NCBI RefSeq assembly: GCF_012427705.1
Contig: NZ_CP048602.1
Location: 310,001-374,000, forward strand
Reading direction: 5' to 3'
Origin: Vreelandella piezotolerans
GTDB taxonomy: Bacteria; Pseudomonadota; Gammaproteobacteria; Pseudomonadales; Halomonadaceae
Length of the DNA: 64,000 nt
Shown here in pieces: positions 61,808 through 64,000 of the stretch (the stretch's first letter is position 1; each line of letters opens with the position of its first letter). The notes below the pieces were generated by a model that was given only the letters and a program-made list of their open reading frames with translations, did not search any database and was not told the origin of the DNA. The translations under genes and the position numbers were made by a program.

Positions 61808-64000
61808 ATGTCAGATATGACAGTTAAAGATTTTGCAGTAAAGGTGGGCCGCGATGTGCCCCGCCTCTTGGAACAGATGAAAGAAGCCGGTTTGAAACAC
61901 CGCTCGGAAAGTGACGCCGTCTCTGAAGACGACAAACAGACGCTGCTGAGCTTTTTGAAGAAAAGCCACGGCGGTGGTGACAGCGAGCCGAGCAAGAATC
62001 GCATCACGCTGACCCGTAAAACCCGTAGCCGTATCAAGACCGGCGAGCGTGGTAAAACGATCGAAGTGCAGGTGCGTAAGAAGAAAACGTACGTCAAGCG
62101 TGAGGAAGAAGAGAAGCCGAAGGCGCCCGAACCCAAGCACTCGGGGCCGCGTCAGTTAGTCGGTGACATGGCCGAAGCGGAAGCCGAGCGCAAAGCGCGT
62201 GATGCTCGCGCTGCAGAAGAGAAAGCCGCTGCGGCGAAAGCCCAGGCAGCCGAAGATGCCGCTCGTAAAGAGGCGGAAGAGCAAGCCAAGGCCAAAGCCA
62301 CTGATGTGCCGGACATCGAGGTGCCTGAGCTAGACATCGAAGACACGTCGACAGGTGACGATCTACCGCCTGCGCCGCCTAAGGAGGGTCGTACCGACCG
62401 TCGTACTGCACCGCCGAAAAAGGCTGCAGCGAAGAAGAAAGGTCGTGACGACGACGATGATCGCGGTGATCGCGAAGAGCGCAAGCGTGGCGGCGGCAAA
62501 AAAGTGAAGCGTGCCGAGCGCCGTGGCGGACGTCGCGGTGGGGCGAGCCAAAATGGCAACGGCAAGCACGGCTTCCAGAAGCCGACGCAGCCGATCGTCC
62601 GTGAAGTCTCGATCCCTGAGTCGATCAGCGTTGCTGAGCTGGCCGACAAGATGTCGATCAAGGCCAACGAAGTGATCAAGGCCATGTTCACCATGGGCGC
62701 AGCTGTGACCATCAACCAGACCATCGATCAAGATACGGCGGCGATCGTGGTGGAAGAGATGGGCCACAAGGTCAAACTGGTGAAGGATGACGCACTGGAA
62801 ACGGAAATGCTGGAAGGCATCTCTTACGAAGGTGAAGAGATCACCCGCTCACCGGTCGTCACCGTCATGGGTCACGTCGACCACGGTAAGACCTCACTGC
62901 TGGACTACATCCGTCGTGCGAAAGTCGCCACTGGCGAAGCTGGCGGTATTACCCAGCACATCGGTGCCTACCATGTGGAAGATGACCACGGCGGCGTGAC
63001 CTTCCTGGATACCCCCGGTCACGCGGCGTTTACCGCCATGCGTGCTCGCGGTGCGAAAGCCACCGACGTGGTCATCCTGGTGGTGGCGGCCGACGATGGC
63101 GTCATGCCGCAAACCATCGAGGCCGTCGAGCACTCGAAAGCCGCTGGCGTACCGATGGTCGTAGCCGTGAACAAGATCGATAAGCCCCAGGCCGATCCTG
63201 ATCGTGTCAAGAACGAGCTTTCTCAGCACGGCGTGATCTCGGAAGAGTGGGGGGGCGATACGCAGTTCGTTCACGTCTCGGCGAAAAGTGGTGAAGGCAT
63301 CGAAGACCTGCTGGAAGCGATTCAGCTCGTGTCCGAGGTTCTCGAACTCAAAGCCGTACCGTCTGCGCCAGGTAAAGGGGTCGTCGTCGAGTCACGCTTG
63401 GACAAAGGCCGCGGTCCCGTGGCGACCGTGCTGGTACAAAACGGTACGCTCAAGAAGGGCGACATCGTCCTGGCGGGCCTGCACTACGGTCGCGTTCGCG
63501 CGCTGACCAACGAGCTAGGCAAGCAGGTCGATACCGCTGGCCCCGCCATGCCGGTAGAGATCCAAGGTCTCGACGGCACACCAGATGCTGGTGACGACTT
63601 CATGGTCGTGGCCGACGAGAAGAAAGCCCGCGAAGTGGCCAACTTCCGTCAGGGTAAATACCGCGAAGTACGCCTGGCGCGTCAGCAGAAGGCCAAGCTG
63701 GAGAACATGTTCAGCCAGATGGGCCAAGACGAAGTGGCCAAGGTCAACATCGTCCTCAAAGCCGACGTACAGGGCTCGCTGGAAGCGATCAAAGGCGCCT
63801 TGGAAGAGCTCTCCACCGAAGAAGTACAGGTGGCCGTGGTCTCCTCCGGTGTGGGTGGTATCACCGGTACCGACGCCAACTTGGCGCTGGCCTCGGAAGC
63901 CATCGTGGTCGGCTTCAACGTCCGTGCTGATGCCGCAGCCCGTGAGATCATCGAGCGTGAAGGTTTGGATCTGCGCTACTACAGCGTCATCTACCACCTG
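61808..64000 (+). CDS. infB: Translation initiation factor IF-2, 3' end outside window
   Basis: 731 codons are visible from ATG 61808 (GAGGAGGG upstream), ending in frame at the window edge. The N-terminal IF2_N fold ([25 protein letters not shown]) is followed by a charged, Ala/Glu/Lys-rich linker of about 200 residues. A second IF2_N element ([26 protein letters not shown]) leads to the G domain with [27 protein letters not shown] and NKIDKPQAD. Domains II and III follow; the last part, with the fMet-tRNA-binding C2 domain, is cut off. It brings initiator tRNA to the 30S subunit. Confidence 0.98.
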   Translation, partial: MSDMTVKDFAVKVGRDVPRLLEQMKEAGLKHRSESDAVSEDDKQTLLSFLKKSHGGGDSEPSKNRITLTRKTRSRIKTGERGKTIEVQVRKKKTYVKREEEEKPKAPEPKHSGPRQLVGDMAEAEAERKARDARAAEEKAAAAKAQAAEDAARKEAEEQAKAKATDVPDIEVPELDIEDTSTGDDLPPAPPKEGRTDRRTAPPKKAAAKKKGRDDDDDRGDREERKRGGGKKVKRAERRGGRRGGASQNGNGKHGFQKPTQPIVREVSIPESISVAELADKMSIKANEVIKAMFTMGAAVTINQTIDQDTAAIVVEEMGHKVKLVKDDALETEMLEGISYEGEEITRSPVVTVMGHVDHGKTSLLDYIRRAKVATGEAGGITQHIGAYHVEDDHGGVTFLDTPGHAAFTAMRARGAKATDVVILVVAADDGVMPQTIEAVEHSKAAGVPMVVAVNKIDKPQADPDRVKNELSQHGVISEEWGGDTQFVHVSAKSGEGIEDLLEAIQLVSEVLELKAVPSAPGKGVVVESRLDKGRGPVATVLVQNGTLKKGDIVLAGLHYGRVRALTNELGKQVDTAGPAMPVEIQGLDGTPDAGDDFMVVADEKKAREVANFRQGKYREVRLARQQKAKLENMFSQMGQDEVAKVNIVLKADVQGSLEAIKGALEELSTEEVQVAVVSSGVGGITGTDANLALASEAIVVGFNVRADAAAREIIEREGLDLRYYSVIYHL

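Overview
The window looks like a chromosomal segment of a halophilic gammaproteobacterium of the Halomonas/Halomonadaceae type. The evidence is a GC-rich body, an NhaD-type Na+/H+ antiporter, a canonical gammaproteobacterial block (recN-grpE-dnaK-dnaJ, dapB-carA-carB-greA-yhbY-rlmE-ftsH-folP-glmM-tpiA-secG-tRNA-rimP-nusA-infB), and a one-piece tmRNA whose tag reads ANDENYAQGALAA. The genus is an inference; no search was run.

Left edge (1-1440): AT-rich DNA holding the 5' part of a tyrosine recombinase that runs out of the window. It is open from a TTG start and keeps its catalytic residues. The edge of this element falls in or next to a small PepSY-type gene (1423-1644) that looks cut short. 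This is probably the border of an integrated element whose other end lies outside.

Phosphate-linked region (1.7-12.5 kb): a PepSY protein, a PhoP/PhoQ-like two-component pair and a PhoD-like phosphatase are followed by an EAL-CBS-GGDEF protein with a PHO-box-like repeat upstream. Next comes a PhnD-C-E-E phosphate/phosphonate-type ABC transporter preceded by PHO-box-like repeats in five 11-bp registers, then a histidine phosphatase. The region reads as a phosphate-starvation cluster that ties phosphate supply to cyclic-di-GMP.

Mixed accessory region (12.5-32.4 kb): NlpC/P60 lipoprotein, a decayed chemoreceptor fragment, two more GGDEF/EAL proteins, a SprA-like metalloprotease, small conserved hypotheticals, a monooxygenase-like membrane protein, GST, NhaD, a peptide-type ABC operon led by a HAD phosphatase, an orphan TAXI binding protein, a CaCA antiporter and an SbtA-like bicarbonate transporter.

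Core region (32.4-64 kb): ssrA and smpB lie together, then ratA-rnfH, bamE, fur and recN (with a near-consensus LexA box). grpE and dnaK each carry a good sigma-32 promoter match, and dnaJ follows. A DMT permease, a siderophore-type iron ABC operon with a candidate Fur box and a DUF2218 gene sit between dnaJ and dapB. carAB is preceded by a leader with an intrinsic terminator inside a 50-codon ORF that ends overlapping the carA start. The window ends inside infB.
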